Assembly (NCBI GenBank): GCA_964406605.1
Contig: CAYOSF010000003.1
Span: 62,001-126,000, forward strand
DNA: 64,000 bases
Source: CAYOSF01 sp964406605
GTDB taxonomy: Bacteria > Chloroflexota > Dehalococcoidia > DSTF01 > RBG-16-68-14
Reading direction: 5' to 3'
The notes under the pieces were generated by a model. The model was not told the DNA's origin and searched no databases. It saw only the letters and a program-made list of their open reading frames with translations. The translations under genes were made by a program, and so were the position numbers. Positions 51,698 to 60,060 of this stretch are shown one piece after another (position 1 is the stretch's first letter; each line of letters starts with the position of its first letter).

Positions 51698-52915
51698 CTA
51701 GAGCGGCTGAGGCCGACTGGCGTCGTCGGCGGAGGCGGCTCCCGGCCCTCGATTGAAGAAGAAGTTGAAGCAGTCGTTAGGGGAGAATTCCTCCTGGAAC
51801 GAGCGCAAGTCTCCTCCGGCGGCCACATGTCGCCTGTAGCTGTGCCACATGATGGTCACGGGACACTGGGAGCAGATCAGCGCGCTGCCTCGTGCGGAGC
51901 CGTGCCTGGATCCGAAGAAGCCACGGCTCTCCTGGTAGCGCCTGTTGTTCCAGATCTCCCTGAAGGTGCGCTTGCCCGCGTCCTCCGCGCTGGTCTGTAG
52001 CTTGCCCATGTCGTCTTCGCGATAGAAGGCGCCGCAGCAGGGAGCCGCGCCTCCGTCGTTGTTCACCACGGCGTGCTCCCAGAGGAAGGCACATGGGTAG
52101 CGCGGCGCCTGCTGGTATTCCAACTCAGGCGGCATGATGCCCTCAGGCTGCCAGTCGGGTCCGACGACCCACCCCTTGCTGATATCGATGTCCATGCCGA
52201 GCTCCCGTGCCATCGCTCTGGCAGCCTCAACGTCACCTACGTTGTGCTCGAACACATGAAACTCCCACACCATCCTTGGCGTCTTCGAGCGGAGCTTCTT
52301 CTTCGCTTCGTTCATCAGGCGGCAGTTCTCCAGCACCGTTTCGAGGTGTCCTCCGACGCGATAGCGCTCGTAGCTCTGCTGGGTGGTGCCGTCCAGGGAA
52401 ACGCCAAGCACGGAGAGGCCGGACGCGACGAGACGTTCGGCTCTCGCTGAATCAAACGGGAAACTGAAGTTCGTGCTCACTGTGGTGCTGATGCCCCGGC
52501 GGTTGGCCTCTTGAATCAGCGAATAGACGTTCTTGTTCAAGAGCGATTCGCCCCAGTTGTAGAGCTCGACTCTCATCAGGTAGTCGCCGAGCTCATCCAT
52601 GAGTCTCTGGTAGAGATAGGAGGGCATGAACGAGCGCTCGCGGTCGACCTCGCCCCGTCCCGTGAAGCAGCCGGGGCAACGGAGGTTGCATAGGTTAGCG
52701 GCCTCGATCGTCAGCCGAATTGGGTAACCCAGAAGCTTGGTGTGGCGGCGGTTGTACTGGTATCTCACCATGTAGAGGTTGAGCAGGCGTTTCAGGGTCA
52801 ATCTTGACCCCTCGTAGGTTGGCGGCACGTCGAACTGGGGCGGCGTGAGAAAGTACCTGGCTCTCACAAACCAGGGCTGAGAGGTGACGCGTCGCCGTAA
52901 CTCTCGTACGGTCAT
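51698..52915 (-). CDS. Radical SAM/SPASM domain protein, paralog C
   Basis: It has C76, C80 and C83 in ANLCNLRCPGCFTGRGE. The two lead-in blocks LTLKRLLNLYMVRYQYNRRHTKLLGYPI and YNWGESLLNKNVYSLI correspond to those of paralogs A and B. The C-terminal region YPCAFLWEHAVVNNDGGAAPCCGAFYREDDMGK ... LICSQCP provides SPASM-type cysteines. As in the paralogs a cis set of aromatic FFN-rich residues closes the protein (DCFNFFFNRGPG). It lies 76 bases downstream of a methyltransferase on the same strand. Confidence 0.86.
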   Translation of the reverse strand: MTVRELRRRVTSQPWFVRARYFLTPPQFDVPPTYEGSRLTLKRLLNLYMVRYQYNRRHTKLLGYPIRLTIEAANLCNLRCPGCFTGRGEVDRERSFMPSYLYQRLMDELGDYLMRVELYNWGESLLNKNVYSLIQEANRRGISTTVSTNFSFPFDSARAERLVASGLSVLGVSLDGTTQQSYERYRVGGHLETVLENCRLMNEAKKKLRSKTPRMVWEFHVFEHNVGDVEAARAMARELGMDIDISKGWVVGPDWQPEGIMPPELEYQQAPRYPCAFLWEHAVVNNDGGAAPCCGAFYREDDMGKLQTSAEDAGKRTFREIWNNRRYQESRGFFGSRHGSARGSALICSQCPVTIMWHSYRRHVAAGGDLRSFQEEFSPNDCFNFFFNRGPGAASADDASRPQPL

Positions 52916-52991
52916 GACCGCAGCTCACACTGCCGTGGTACCGGAAGCCTCACCAAGGTCCGCCTGTCGGCAGGGCCGCCGCATCGAGCGC

Positions 52992-53657
52992 TCAGTCCCG
53001 CGCCGTCTCTTGTTCGGCTCCCGGGCGGCTCGGGACAGCCTCCTCCTTGGTCGCCCGCATCACGAGGTCGGCCTCTTCAATCCCAACGATGGGGCCCCAG
53101 AAGCGCTCGCAGAAATACTGCCAGCGCCGGTTGCGGTTGGCGAGCACATCGAAGAGCAGGTTCATCACCCGGCGCGGCCAGGCCAGCACCACGTTGTCGT
53201 CTCGGCCGCTCAGAGTGAAGTTCAGTTTGGCCCGCTCTATGCGGAAGCGCGCCCTGGCATAGTAGGCGAACGCGGCGCCGTCGAAGTAGGTGTCGTCGAA
53301 ATAGGCAAAGGTGGCGATGGAGAGGCCCCGCCGATGCGTGGGGTCCTTCCAGGTTACGAAGCTGGAGGCGGCATGCGGGACCTTGATGAAGACGAGTGCG
53401 CCCGGACGGCAGATCCGCCAGATCTCGTTCATCGTCTCCAGAAAGTCGTCTACGTGCTCCAGGATATGGTAGGAGTAGACGGCATCCACGGAGCTGTCCC
53501 GGAACGGTAGGCCACGGTTGATGTCCGCCACCACGTCAACGCCGGGCACCGGCACGGTATCCACGCCCAGGGCGCCCTTGACCTTCCGGTTTCCGCAGCC
53601 GAGGTCGATCTTGAGACGGCGCTTGCCGCTTCCGGCTGGCTCTGATTGACGCTGCAA
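52992..53657 (-). CDS. SAM-dependent methyltransferase (class I)
   Basis: Motif I LKIDLGCGNRKVKGALGVDTVPVPGVDVVADINRGLPFRD and YSYHILEHVDDFLETMNEIWRICRPGALVFIKVPH define the fold. I chose TTG 53657: GAGGAGGAGG lies nine bases upstream and the -10 hexamer at 53682-53687 puts the transcript start near 53675, after the GTG at 53678. The long open frame upstream is a shadow of the acyltransferase gene. The enzyme probably methylates a sugar or lipid intermediate. Confidence 0.78.
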   Translation of the reverse strand: MQRQSEPAGSGKRRLKIDLGCGNRKVKGALGVDTVPVPGVDVVADINRGLPFRDSSVDAVYSYHILEHVDDFLETMNEIWRICRPGALVFIKVPHAASSFVTWKDPTHRRGLSIATFAYFDDTYFDGAAFAYYARARFRIERAKLNFTLSGRDDNVVLAWPRRVMNLLFDVLANRNRRWQYFCERFWGPIVGIEEADLVMRATKEEAVPSRPGAEQETARD

Positions 53658-53681
53658 GTAGTCCGGCCTCCTCCTCACGCC

Positions 53682-53702
53682 ATTATATGCAACTATATGC
53701 AA
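53682..53702 (-). promoter_or_regulatory. TATAAT -10 with adjoining TTGCATATA direct repeat
   Basis: On the minus strand, a perfect TATAAT (53682-53687) overlaps one of two TTGCATATA copies (53684-53692 and 53694-53702) separated by one base. No good -35 is seen at the usual distance, so the direct repeat may be an activator site. This is a conspicuous AT-rich island. Confidence 0.5.
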
Positions 53703-53794
53703 CACACCCGCCGGCCGCGGGAGAGCATCGCGGGGCCGATCATGCGAAGGGGTGGCTGCCAGCCATAGGCCGGCCTCTGTGCCATCTGTCGTTG

Positions 53795-54448
53795 TCAGCC
53801 CTCGCCGGGGGCGCCTTCGTCGAGAATCCGCGCCGGCACACCGCCGACCGTAGCGTTGGCGGGGACATCTCTCAACACCGCGGCATTCGTTCCGATGACG
53901 GCGTTGTCGCCGACTTGTATGTCGCCCAGGATCTTGGCGCCCGTTCCCACGAAGACTCCATCCCCCAGACGTGGACCCCTCAGGTTCCCTCTTACGAGCC
54001 CGATCCCGCTCCACGGCGCCAGATAGCACCGGCGGCCAATCAAGGTGATGCCGCCCAGGCATATCTCCCCGTGGGGAACGTAGACGCCCTCCCTGATCAC
54101 GACCTTGTCGCCGATGCGGATGCTGAAGAAGATGATGTCGATGAAGTCGAGCAGCCTCGGCAGGATCGGGACGCCCGCAGCACGAAGGGACGTTCGAACG
54201 CGGTATATCAAGAGGCCCAGAAAATCGTCGGCCTTCCAGGCCAGCCGGAGCACTGTGAGCCACTTCTTCCACCTCGACTCGAATGGAAAGCGCTCTCCCC
54301 GGTGGAAGCAATACATGCGCGCGTCTTCAGCGATCGCCAAGACGAGGGGAGGCCGCAGTGCCTGCAGCTCCCGCACCTCCTTCCTGAGCTTGGCCGCAGC
54401 ATCCTCCGGTGTCGAGGGTGCTTCCGAGGTACTAGATTCCGTGCTCAC
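53795..54448 (-). CDS. Left-handed beta-helix acyltransferase (CysE/LacA-like)
   Basis: The C-terminal half has hexapeptide repeats: GVYVPHGEICLGGITLIGRRCYLAPWSGIGLV, LGDGVFVGTGAKILGDIQVGDNAVIGTNAAVLRDVPANATVGGVPARIL. This is a trimeric acetyltransferase coil of serine acetyltransferase type. The N-terminal 90 residues are helical. The last catalytic His of the CysE family is not obvious. It may O-acetylate a sugar or serve as a serine acetyltransferase; the glycan setting favours sugar acetylation. Confidence 0.8.
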   Translation of the reverse strand: MSTESSTSEAPSTPEDAAAKLRKEVRELQALRPPLVLAIAEDARMYCFHRGERFPFESRWKKWLTVLRLAWKADDFLGLLIYRVRTSLRAAGVPILPRLLDFIDIIFFSIRIGDKVVIREGVYVPHGEICLGGITLIGRRCYLAPWSGIGLVRGNLRGPRLGDGVFVGTGAKILGDIQVGDNAVIGTNAAVLRDVPANATVGGVPARILDEGAPGEG

Positions 54449-54816
54449 TCTTCCTGTCCCTGGCTACCGGCCGAACACCTCAAGCCTCTCTGGAGCTCAT
54501 GCGAGCCCGGGCCGACGCGCTCTGTTCAGCTATCCCCCGCCTCCCTCTGCGCTCCTCGATCAAGTGTCGGTCCGACGGCGCCTTCACTTCAGGCCGGTAT
54601 TCTAGCACAGGACGGCAGAAGTCGAGAGGCCCGAAGGGCCCCGTTCCTCCTGAGATAGGAACGTCAGGCCTGCCTCCTGCGTTGAACCAAGGAGGGAGGG
54701 GTTGCTATCATTGGGCGGCCCGCTTCGGACAGGTGTTCCGCCGTACCCCAGCGGGCGTTACTGTGTCTGATGGGGTGGAACAGGCCGTCCGGCAGCGTCA
54801 GCAGCGCGACCGAAAC
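54449..54816. other. 368-base divergent region before the glycosyltransferase array
   Basis: Apart from the + strand promoter at 54682-54711, I see nothing else I can support. Open frames here are short and lack conserved motifs. Confidence 0.5.
54682..54711 (+). promoter_or_regulatory. Probable promoter of the five-gene glycosyltransferase array
   Basis: TTGAAC (54682-54687) is 18 bases from an extended -10 TGCTATCAT (TATCAT at 54706-54711). The leader to the first gene would be about 100 bases. Confidence 0.55.
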
Positions 54817-56121
54817 GTGAAGAGGATCCTGATCCTGAGCCGCGGCGACGTTGGGACTTACATGTCGAGTCCCGGCATCCGGGCGCTCTATATGGCGCGG
54901 GTGCTGGCGGAGAACGTGCCCGACGCCCAGGTGACGCTCGCCGTGCCGAACCGGCTGGACCAGCCCGAGGACACGCCCGGCGTACGTGTCGTCGCGTACA
55001 GGGCGGCCACGGCGCTTTCCCTCATCGCGCGGCATGACATTGTGATCACCTCCGGACTCATGCCCCATTTCGCCGTCTTCTTCCGGGACAAGCGGTTCGT
55101 GGCGGACCTCTTCAGCCAGTACTTCGTGGAGTGGATGGAGCAGATGAGGGGCAAGACCCCCGGTTTCAAGCGCACGGTCTGGATGAACAAGAACCGCACG
55201 TACATCACGATGCAGCTCACCCTGGCCGACTTCATCCTCTGCTCCAACGAGCGACAGCGGGACAGCTACCTGGGCATGCTCAGCGCTCTCGGCCTCATCG
55301 ACCCCACGGTGTACGACAAGGACGATACGCTCCGGCGCTTGATCGATGTCGCCCCCAACGGCGTTCGCCCCGACGCGCCGGAACATCGCCGTCAGGTACT
55401 GAAGGGCGTGTACGCCGGGATTCGCGAGACCGACAAGGTGGTGCTCTGGAACGGGGGCACCGTCTGGTGGTACGACCCGGACGTCTTCCTTCGTGCGCTC
55501 CATCTCCTCTCGAAGGAGCGAGACGACATCAAGGGCCACTTCCTGGGCACGCTCTATCCCGGCGTCGATACCTCGCTGGGCTACGGCCGGAGGTTCAAGT
55601 CTGCCTTCGAACTGGCCAAGGAGTTGGGCCTCTATCAACGCTCAGTGTTCTTTGGGTTCGGCTGGGTGGCCCATGATGAGGTGATGGACTACCTGCTGGA
55701 GTCGGACATCGGTATCTGCACGTACTTCGACAACCTGGAGACCCGCTACGCCCACCGCTCGCGTTTCCTGGACCTGATGTGGGCTGAACTGCCCATTGTC
55801 TGCACGCAGGGCGGCGAGCTGGCCGAGATGGTGCAGGAGCGCGGCCTTGGCATTGCCGTGCCTGAGCGCGACGCTTCCGCCGTTGCCGACGCCATCAGGC
55901 GGTTGGCGGACGACCAGATCCTCTATCAGCGGTGCCGCGAGAACCTGCGAGCCCTCAAGCCGGAGCTCTCCTGGGAGGTGACGATGGAGCCGCTGGTGCG
56001 CTACTGCCGTTCCAGCTCCTCCTACGCCGTAGCCAAGAACCGGCGCTTCTTGCCCCTCCTCTCGCGCGCGGGCGAGTACGTGCTGGCGCGCTTTCACGAC
56101 GCGGTGGTCCCTGAGCCATGA
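54817..56121 (+). CDS. GT4-like glycosyltransferase, array copy 1
   Basis: GTG 54817 matches the shared start pattern (K-R/K-I-L-V-L-S-R-G) of the other four copies, so the longer frame is not used. GT-B features: N-terminal SRGDVGTYMSSPGIRALYMARVLAE, and the C-terminal nucleotide-sugar domain with LESDIGICTYFDNLETRYAHRSRFLDLMWAELPIVCTQGGELAEMVQERGLGIAVPERD. It belongs to a two-member subgroup with copy 2 (DVGTxMSSPGIRAxYMA). It would add one sugar residue to the glycan. It overlaps copy 2 by four bases. Confidence 0.82.
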   Translation: MKRILILSRGDVGTYMSSPGIRALYMARVLAENVPDAQVTLAVPNRLDQPEDTPGVRVVAYRAATALSLIARHDIVITSGLMPHFAVFFRDKRFVADLFSQYFVEWMEQMRGKTPGFKRTVWMNKNRTYITMQLTLADFILCSNERQRDSYLGMLSALGLIDPTVYDKDDTLRRLIDVAPNGVRPDAPEHRRQVLKGVYAGIRETDKVVLWNGGTVWWYDPDVFLRALHLLSKERDDIKGHFLGTLYPGVDTSLGYGRRFKSAFELAKELGLYQRSVFFGFGWVAHDEVMDYLLESDIGICTYFDNLETRYAHRSRFLDLMWAELPIVCTQGGELAEMVQERGLGIAVPERDASAVADAIRRLADDQILYQRCRENLRALKPELSWEVTMEPLVRYCRSSSSYAVAKNRRFLPLLSRAGEYVLARFHDAVVPEP

Positions 56122-57422
56122 CGAGAGTCCTGGTCTTCGCGCGAGACGATGTGGGCACCCACATGTCCAGCCCCGGCATCCGGGCGTACTACATGGCGCA
56201 GGTGCTGGCGAGGGCACTGCCCGAAGCCCGGGTGACCTTGGCGGTGCCCAACCGCAAGGGCCAGCCGGAGGAGCTTCCGGGCGTGCGCGTCGTGCACTAT
56301 GGCGCGCTCTCGACGCTGTCCCTCATCGCCCAGCACGACATCATCATCAGCTCCGGGCTCCTGCCCCAGTTCACCTTCTTCTTCCGGAACAAGAAGTTCG
56401 TGGCAGACCTGTTCTCCCAGTACCTCATCGAGTGGATGGAACTCACCAAGGGGGCAGCTCGGGGCAAGAAACGCACCGTGTGGATGAACAGGAGCCGTGC
56501 CGACATCACGATGCAACTCACCCTCGCAGACTTCATCCTGTGCGCAAACGAGCGTCAGCGGGATACCTACGTCGGCATGCTGAGCGCGTTGGGGCTCATC
56601 GATCCAACGGTTTACGACGGGGACGACACGCTGCGGCGGTACGTCGATGCCGCGCCCCACGGTGTGCGGCCGGATGAGCTGGATCACGAGCGGCGGGTCT
56701 TGAAGGGCGTCTATGCCGGGATTCGAGAGACGGACAAGGTGATCCTCTGGAACGGCGGGATCGTCTCCTGGTACGACCCGGAGCCCTTTCTGCGGGCGCT
56801 CCACCTCCTCTCGCAGGAGCGGGACGATATCAAGGCGCTGTTCCTGGGCACGTTCTACCCGGGCCTGGGCTCGTTCCTCGGCTACGGGCAGCGGTTCAAG
56901 TCGGCCTTCCAGTTGTCGAAGGACCTGGGACTCTTTCAGCGGTCCGTCTTCTTCGAGTTCGGCTGGGTATCTCACCGGGACGTGAAGAACTACCTCCGCG
57001 AGTCGGACATCGGCATCTGCACCTACTTCGACAACCTGGAGACGCACTACTCACACCGCACGCGCTTCTTGGACCTCTTCTGGGCTGAGCTGCCGATGAT
57101 CTGCACAAGGGGCGACGTGCTGGCCGAAATGGTGGAGGAGCGAGTGCTGGGAATCGTCGTCCCGGAGGGTGACACAGCCGCCATCGCCGACGCCATCCGC
57201 CGGCTGGTGGACGACAGGCCGTTCTACGAGCAGTGCCGGGAGAACCTGCGGGCCGTCAAGCCGGAGCTCTCCTGGGACGTCACCCTGGAGCCGCTGGTGC
57301 GCTTCTGCCGCGAAGGCCGCTCCTACGCCGCACCCAGGAGGGAACGCCTCCTCCCGGTGCTGTCGCGGACGGCAGAGTATCTGCTGGCTCGCGGCCGCGA
57401 TCTGCTGACTCCGCAGCGATGA
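56118..57422 (+). CDS. GT4-like glycosyltransferase, array copy 2
   Basis: The ATG overlaps the TGA of copy 1 (ATGA). The sequence is colinear with copy 1 throughout: VFARDDVGTHMSSPGIRAYYMAQVLARALPEARVTLAVPNRKGQPEELPG, KKRTVWMNRSRADITMQLTLADFILCANERQRDTYVGMLSALGLIDPTVYD, and the C-terminal RFLDLFWAELPMICTRGDVLAEMVEERVLGIVVPEGD. It is the sister of copy 1 by tandem duplication. Cytoplasmic or membrane-edge GT-B enzyme; sugar unknown. Confidence 0.82.
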   Translation: MTRVLVFARDDVGTHMSSPGIRAYYMAQVLARALPEARVTLAVPNRKGQPEELPGVRVVHYGALSTLSLIAQHDIIISSGLLPQFTFFFRNKKFVADLFSQYLIEWMELTKGAARGKKRTVWMNRSRADITMQLTLADFILCANERQRDTYVGMLSALGLIDPTVYDGDDTLRRYVDAAPHGVRPDELDHERRVLKGVYAGIRETDKVILWNGGIVSWYDPEPFLRALHLLSQERDDIKALFLGTFYPGLGSFLGYGQRFKSAFQLSKDLGLFQRSVFFEFGWVSHRDVKNYLRESDIGICTYFDNLETHYSHRTRFLDLFWAELPMICTRGDVLAEMVEERVLGIVVPEGDTAAIADAIRRLVDDRPFYEQCRENLRAVKPELSWDVTLEPLVRFCREGRSYAAPRRERLLPVLSRTAEYLLARGRDLLTPQR

Positions 57423-58720
57423 CGAAGATCCTGGTTCAGGCGAGGGGTGCGGTCGGCAGGACGATGGGGAGCACCGGCGTTCGCTCCTACCACACGGCCC
57501 GCGTTCTCGCGGAGCAGCTTCCGGAGGCGGAGGTCACCCTGGCCATCCCGAACGAGCCCGGCATCTCCTCTCCCCACCAGCGCCTCCGCATCGTCAAGAT
57601 AGGCAGCCAGCGGGAAGCCCTGCGGCGAATGCTGCACCACGATATCATCGTCTCCCGGAACTTCGCGCCCCACATGGCGGCGCTCTGCTTCGACAAGCTC
57701 CTCGCCCTTGACTTCTACTCCTGGTTCTTCATCGAGTGGATGGAGATTTCGAAGGGGCGGGTGCATCGGAAGAGACGGCGCGTCTGGAACGCTTCGAACC
57801 AGCACTACTCGGACGTGCAGCTCACCCTGGCCGACTTCATGTTCTGCTCAAACGAGCGTCAGCGGGATCTGTGGGTGGGCAGTCTGAGCGCGCTCGGCCT
57901 GATCACGCCTCAGGTCTACCGCCGGGACAACACGCTCCGGCGCCTGATCGACGTCGTGCCGTACGGCGTCCAGCCCGGCAGCCCGCAACACGGGCGTCAG
58001 GTGCTCAAGGGCGTCGTGCCGGGCATTCGGGAGACGGACAAGGTCCTGATCTGGAATGGAAGTATCGTGGAATGGTTCGACGCGGAGACCGTCATTCGGG
58101 CGATGGTCGAGGTAAGCCGGGTCCGAGACGACGTGAAGCTCTTCTTTTTGGGTACCGAGCACCCCGACTACGTCACCGGCGTGCTCCTCCATCCCCCCCG
58201 GCGGGCGGTGGAGCTGAGCAAGGAGCTTGGGCTGCATGGGCGGTCGGTCTTCTTCAACGTCGGCTGGGTACCCTACGAGGAGATTGGAGACTACCTCTCC
58301 GAGAGCGACATCGGCGTCTGCGCAGGCTTCGACAACCTCGAGGCGCGCTTCGCGTTCCGCACTCGCTTCGTCGATCTCTTCTGGGCGGAGCTGCCCATCA
58401 TCTGCACGGGCGGCGACGTCCTTGCCGAGCGGATCGAGCGCGAACCATTGGGCATCGTGGTCCCGACAGGCGATCCCCACGCCTTCGCGACCGCGATCCT
58501 CCGCCTCGTCGACGATCAGGAGCTGTACGATCGCTGCCGGCGCAACATGGCTCCGGTTAAGGAGGAATTGAGCTGGGAGCGGGTGCTTGCGCCCCTGGTG
58601 GAGTTCTGCAGGAGCGGCACGAGCATCGCCGCTCCCAAGCGCCAGCGCCTCCTACCGCTCCTCCGACGCACGGCTGGATACGTGGGGACCCACGTCAGGC
58701 ACATGCAGATAAGGGACTGA
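57419..58720 (+). CDS. GT4-like glycosyltransferase, array copy 3
   Basis: ATG 57419 overlaps the stop of copy 2. The start ILVQARGAVGRTMGSTGVRSYHTARVLAEQLPEAEVTL places it in the subgroup of copies 3-5 (RSYHxARVLAEQ). Blocks shared by all five follow: VQLTLADFMFCSNERQRDLWVGSLSALGLITPQVYRRDNTLRRLIDVVPYGV and RFVDLFWAELPIICTGGDVLAERIEREPLGIVVPTGD. It has 433 residues. Copy 4 begins two bases after its stop. Confidence 0.82.
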   Translation: MTKILVQARGAVGRTMGSTGVRSYHTARVLAEQLPEAEVTLAIPNEPGISSPHQRLRIVKIGSQREALRRMLHHDIIVSRNFAPHMAALCFDKLLALDFYSWFFIEWMEISKGRVHRKRRRVWNASNQHYSDVQLTLADFMFCSNERQRDLWVGSLSALGLITPQVYRRDNTLRRLIDVVPYGVQPGSPQHGRQVLKGVVPGIRETDKVLIWNGSIVEWFDAETVIRAMVEVSRVRDDVKLFFLGTEHPDYVTGVLLHPPRRAVELSKELGLHGRSVFFNVGWVPYEEIGDYLSESDIGVCAGFDNLEARFAFRTRFVDLFWAELPIICTGGDVLAERIEREPLGIVVPTGDPHAFATAILRLVDDQELYDRCRRNMAPVKEELSWERVLAPLVEFCRSGTSIAAPKRQRLLPLLRRTAGYVGTHVRHMQIRD

Positions 58721-58722
58721 CC

Positions 58723-60060
58723 GTGAAGATCTTGGTCCTCAGTCGCGGCGTCGTTGGAAGCGAAATGGGCAGCGTGGGCGTGCGCAGCTATCACATAGCG
58801 CGCGTCCTGGCCGAGCAGCTCCCGGAGGCGAAGGTCACGCTCTCGGCGCCGAACGTGCCGGACATCTCCTCACCGCACCCGGGACTCCGCATCGTCAGCC
58901 ATCGGAATCCGTTGAGCGGGCTGCTGCAGATGTTGGGCCAGGACATCATCATCTCGCGTGATTTCCCGCCGCATGCGATTCCGGTTCTTCTCCGCAAGAG
59001 GCTCGTCTTGGACTTCTATGTCGCCTTCGCCATCGAATGGATGGCCCTCTCCAAGCGTATCCTCAACCCCGCGCACCGCCAATTGTGGATGGCCTCCAAG
59101 CGCCACTACATCGATGTGCAGCTCACGTTGGCCGATTACATACTGTGCTCCGACGAGCGTCAGCGAGACGTGTGGGTGGGTACGCTCGCCGCCCTGGGCC
59201 TCATCACACCCCAGGTCTATGACGGAGATCCGACCCTGCGTAGCCTCATCGACGTAATGCCGTACGGAGTGCAGGTGGGCCGGCCCCAGCACACCCGCCA
59301 GGTCCTGAAGGGGGTGGTACCGGGCATCCGCGAGAAGGACACGGTGCTGATCTGGAACGGCAGCATCATGGAGTGGTTCGACGCGAAGACGGTGATCGAG
59401 GCGATGGTGGAGGTGAGCCGCGCTCGGGACGACGTGAAGCTGTTCTTCCTGGGCGTCGAGCATCCCGATTGGGTGACGGGCATGCTCTTCGATCCGCCGC
59501 GCGACGCCGTGGCGCTGAGCAAGCAACTCGGCCTGTACGGGCGCTCCGTCTTCTTCAACGCCGGCTGGGTGCCCTATCGGGAGATCGGCAACTACCTTGC
59601 GGAGAGCGACATCGGCGTCTGCGCCGGCTTGGATGACATCGAGTCCCGCTACGCCTTTCGCACCAGATTCGTGGACCTCTTCTGGGCGGAGCTGCCCATC
59701 GTTTGCACGCGGGGCGACGTCCTGGCGGAACGGGTGGAGCGGGACGAACTGGGCGTCGTCGTCAGGCCGGGAGACGCGCAGGCCTTCGCCGCCGCCATCC
59801 TGCGTCTGGTGGAGGACGAGGAGCTGTACCGGCGTTGCCGGAGCAACATGTCGACGGTCAAGGAAGAGATGAGCTGGGAGCGGGTGCTGGCGCCCTTGGT
59901 GGCGTTCTGTCGGACTGGCCGGAGCGGGGCGGCGCCCAAGCGCGAGCGCCTCCTGCCGCTCGTCCAGCGCGGCTCAGTCTCTGCGTATGCATTCCTCCGG
60001 CGTGGTGCTGAGGGTCTGCTGGCCCACGCCAGACAGTTGCGGTCGGAGGACGAACGATGA
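58723..60060 (+). CDS. GT4-like glycosyltransferase, array copy 4
   Basis: GTG 58723 starts two bases after copy 3. VKILVLSRGVVGSEMGSVGVRSYHIARVLAEQLPEAKVTLSAPNVPDISSPHPGLRIV and RFVDLFWAELPIVCTRGDVLAERVERDELGVVVRPGD identify the subgroup. Its C-terminus is about 12 residues longer than in the other copies (445 residues). It should use the same type of donor and acceptor site as copies 3 and 5 unless they have diverged in linkage. Confidence 0.82.
   Translation: MKILVLSRGVVGSEMGSVGVRSYHIARVLAEQLPEAKVTLSAPNVPDISSPHPGLRIVSHRNPLSGLLQMLGQDIIISRDFPPHAIPVLLRKRLVLDFYVAFAIEWMALSKRILNPAHRQLWMASKRHYIDVQLTLADYILCSDERQRDVWVGTLAALGLITPQVYDGDPTLRSLIDVMPYGVQVGRPQHTRQVLKGVVPGIREKDTVLIWNGSIMEWFDAKTVIEAMVEVSRARDDVKLFFLGVEHPDWVTGMLFDPPRDAVALSKQLGLYGRSVFFNAGWVPYREIGNYLAESDIGVCAGLDDIESRYAFRTRFVDLFWAELPIVCTRGDVLAERVERDELGVVVRPGDAQAFAAAILRLVEDEELYRRCRSNMSTVKEEMSWERVLAPLVAFCRTGRSGAAPKRERLLPLVQRGSVSAYAFLRRGAEGLLAHARQLRSEDER

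Noticed and set aside
52992..54311. Methyltransferase as a 439-residue protein
   Set aside because: The first 218 residues are antisense or out-of-frame sequence of the acyltransferase region, and the promoter lies inside them.
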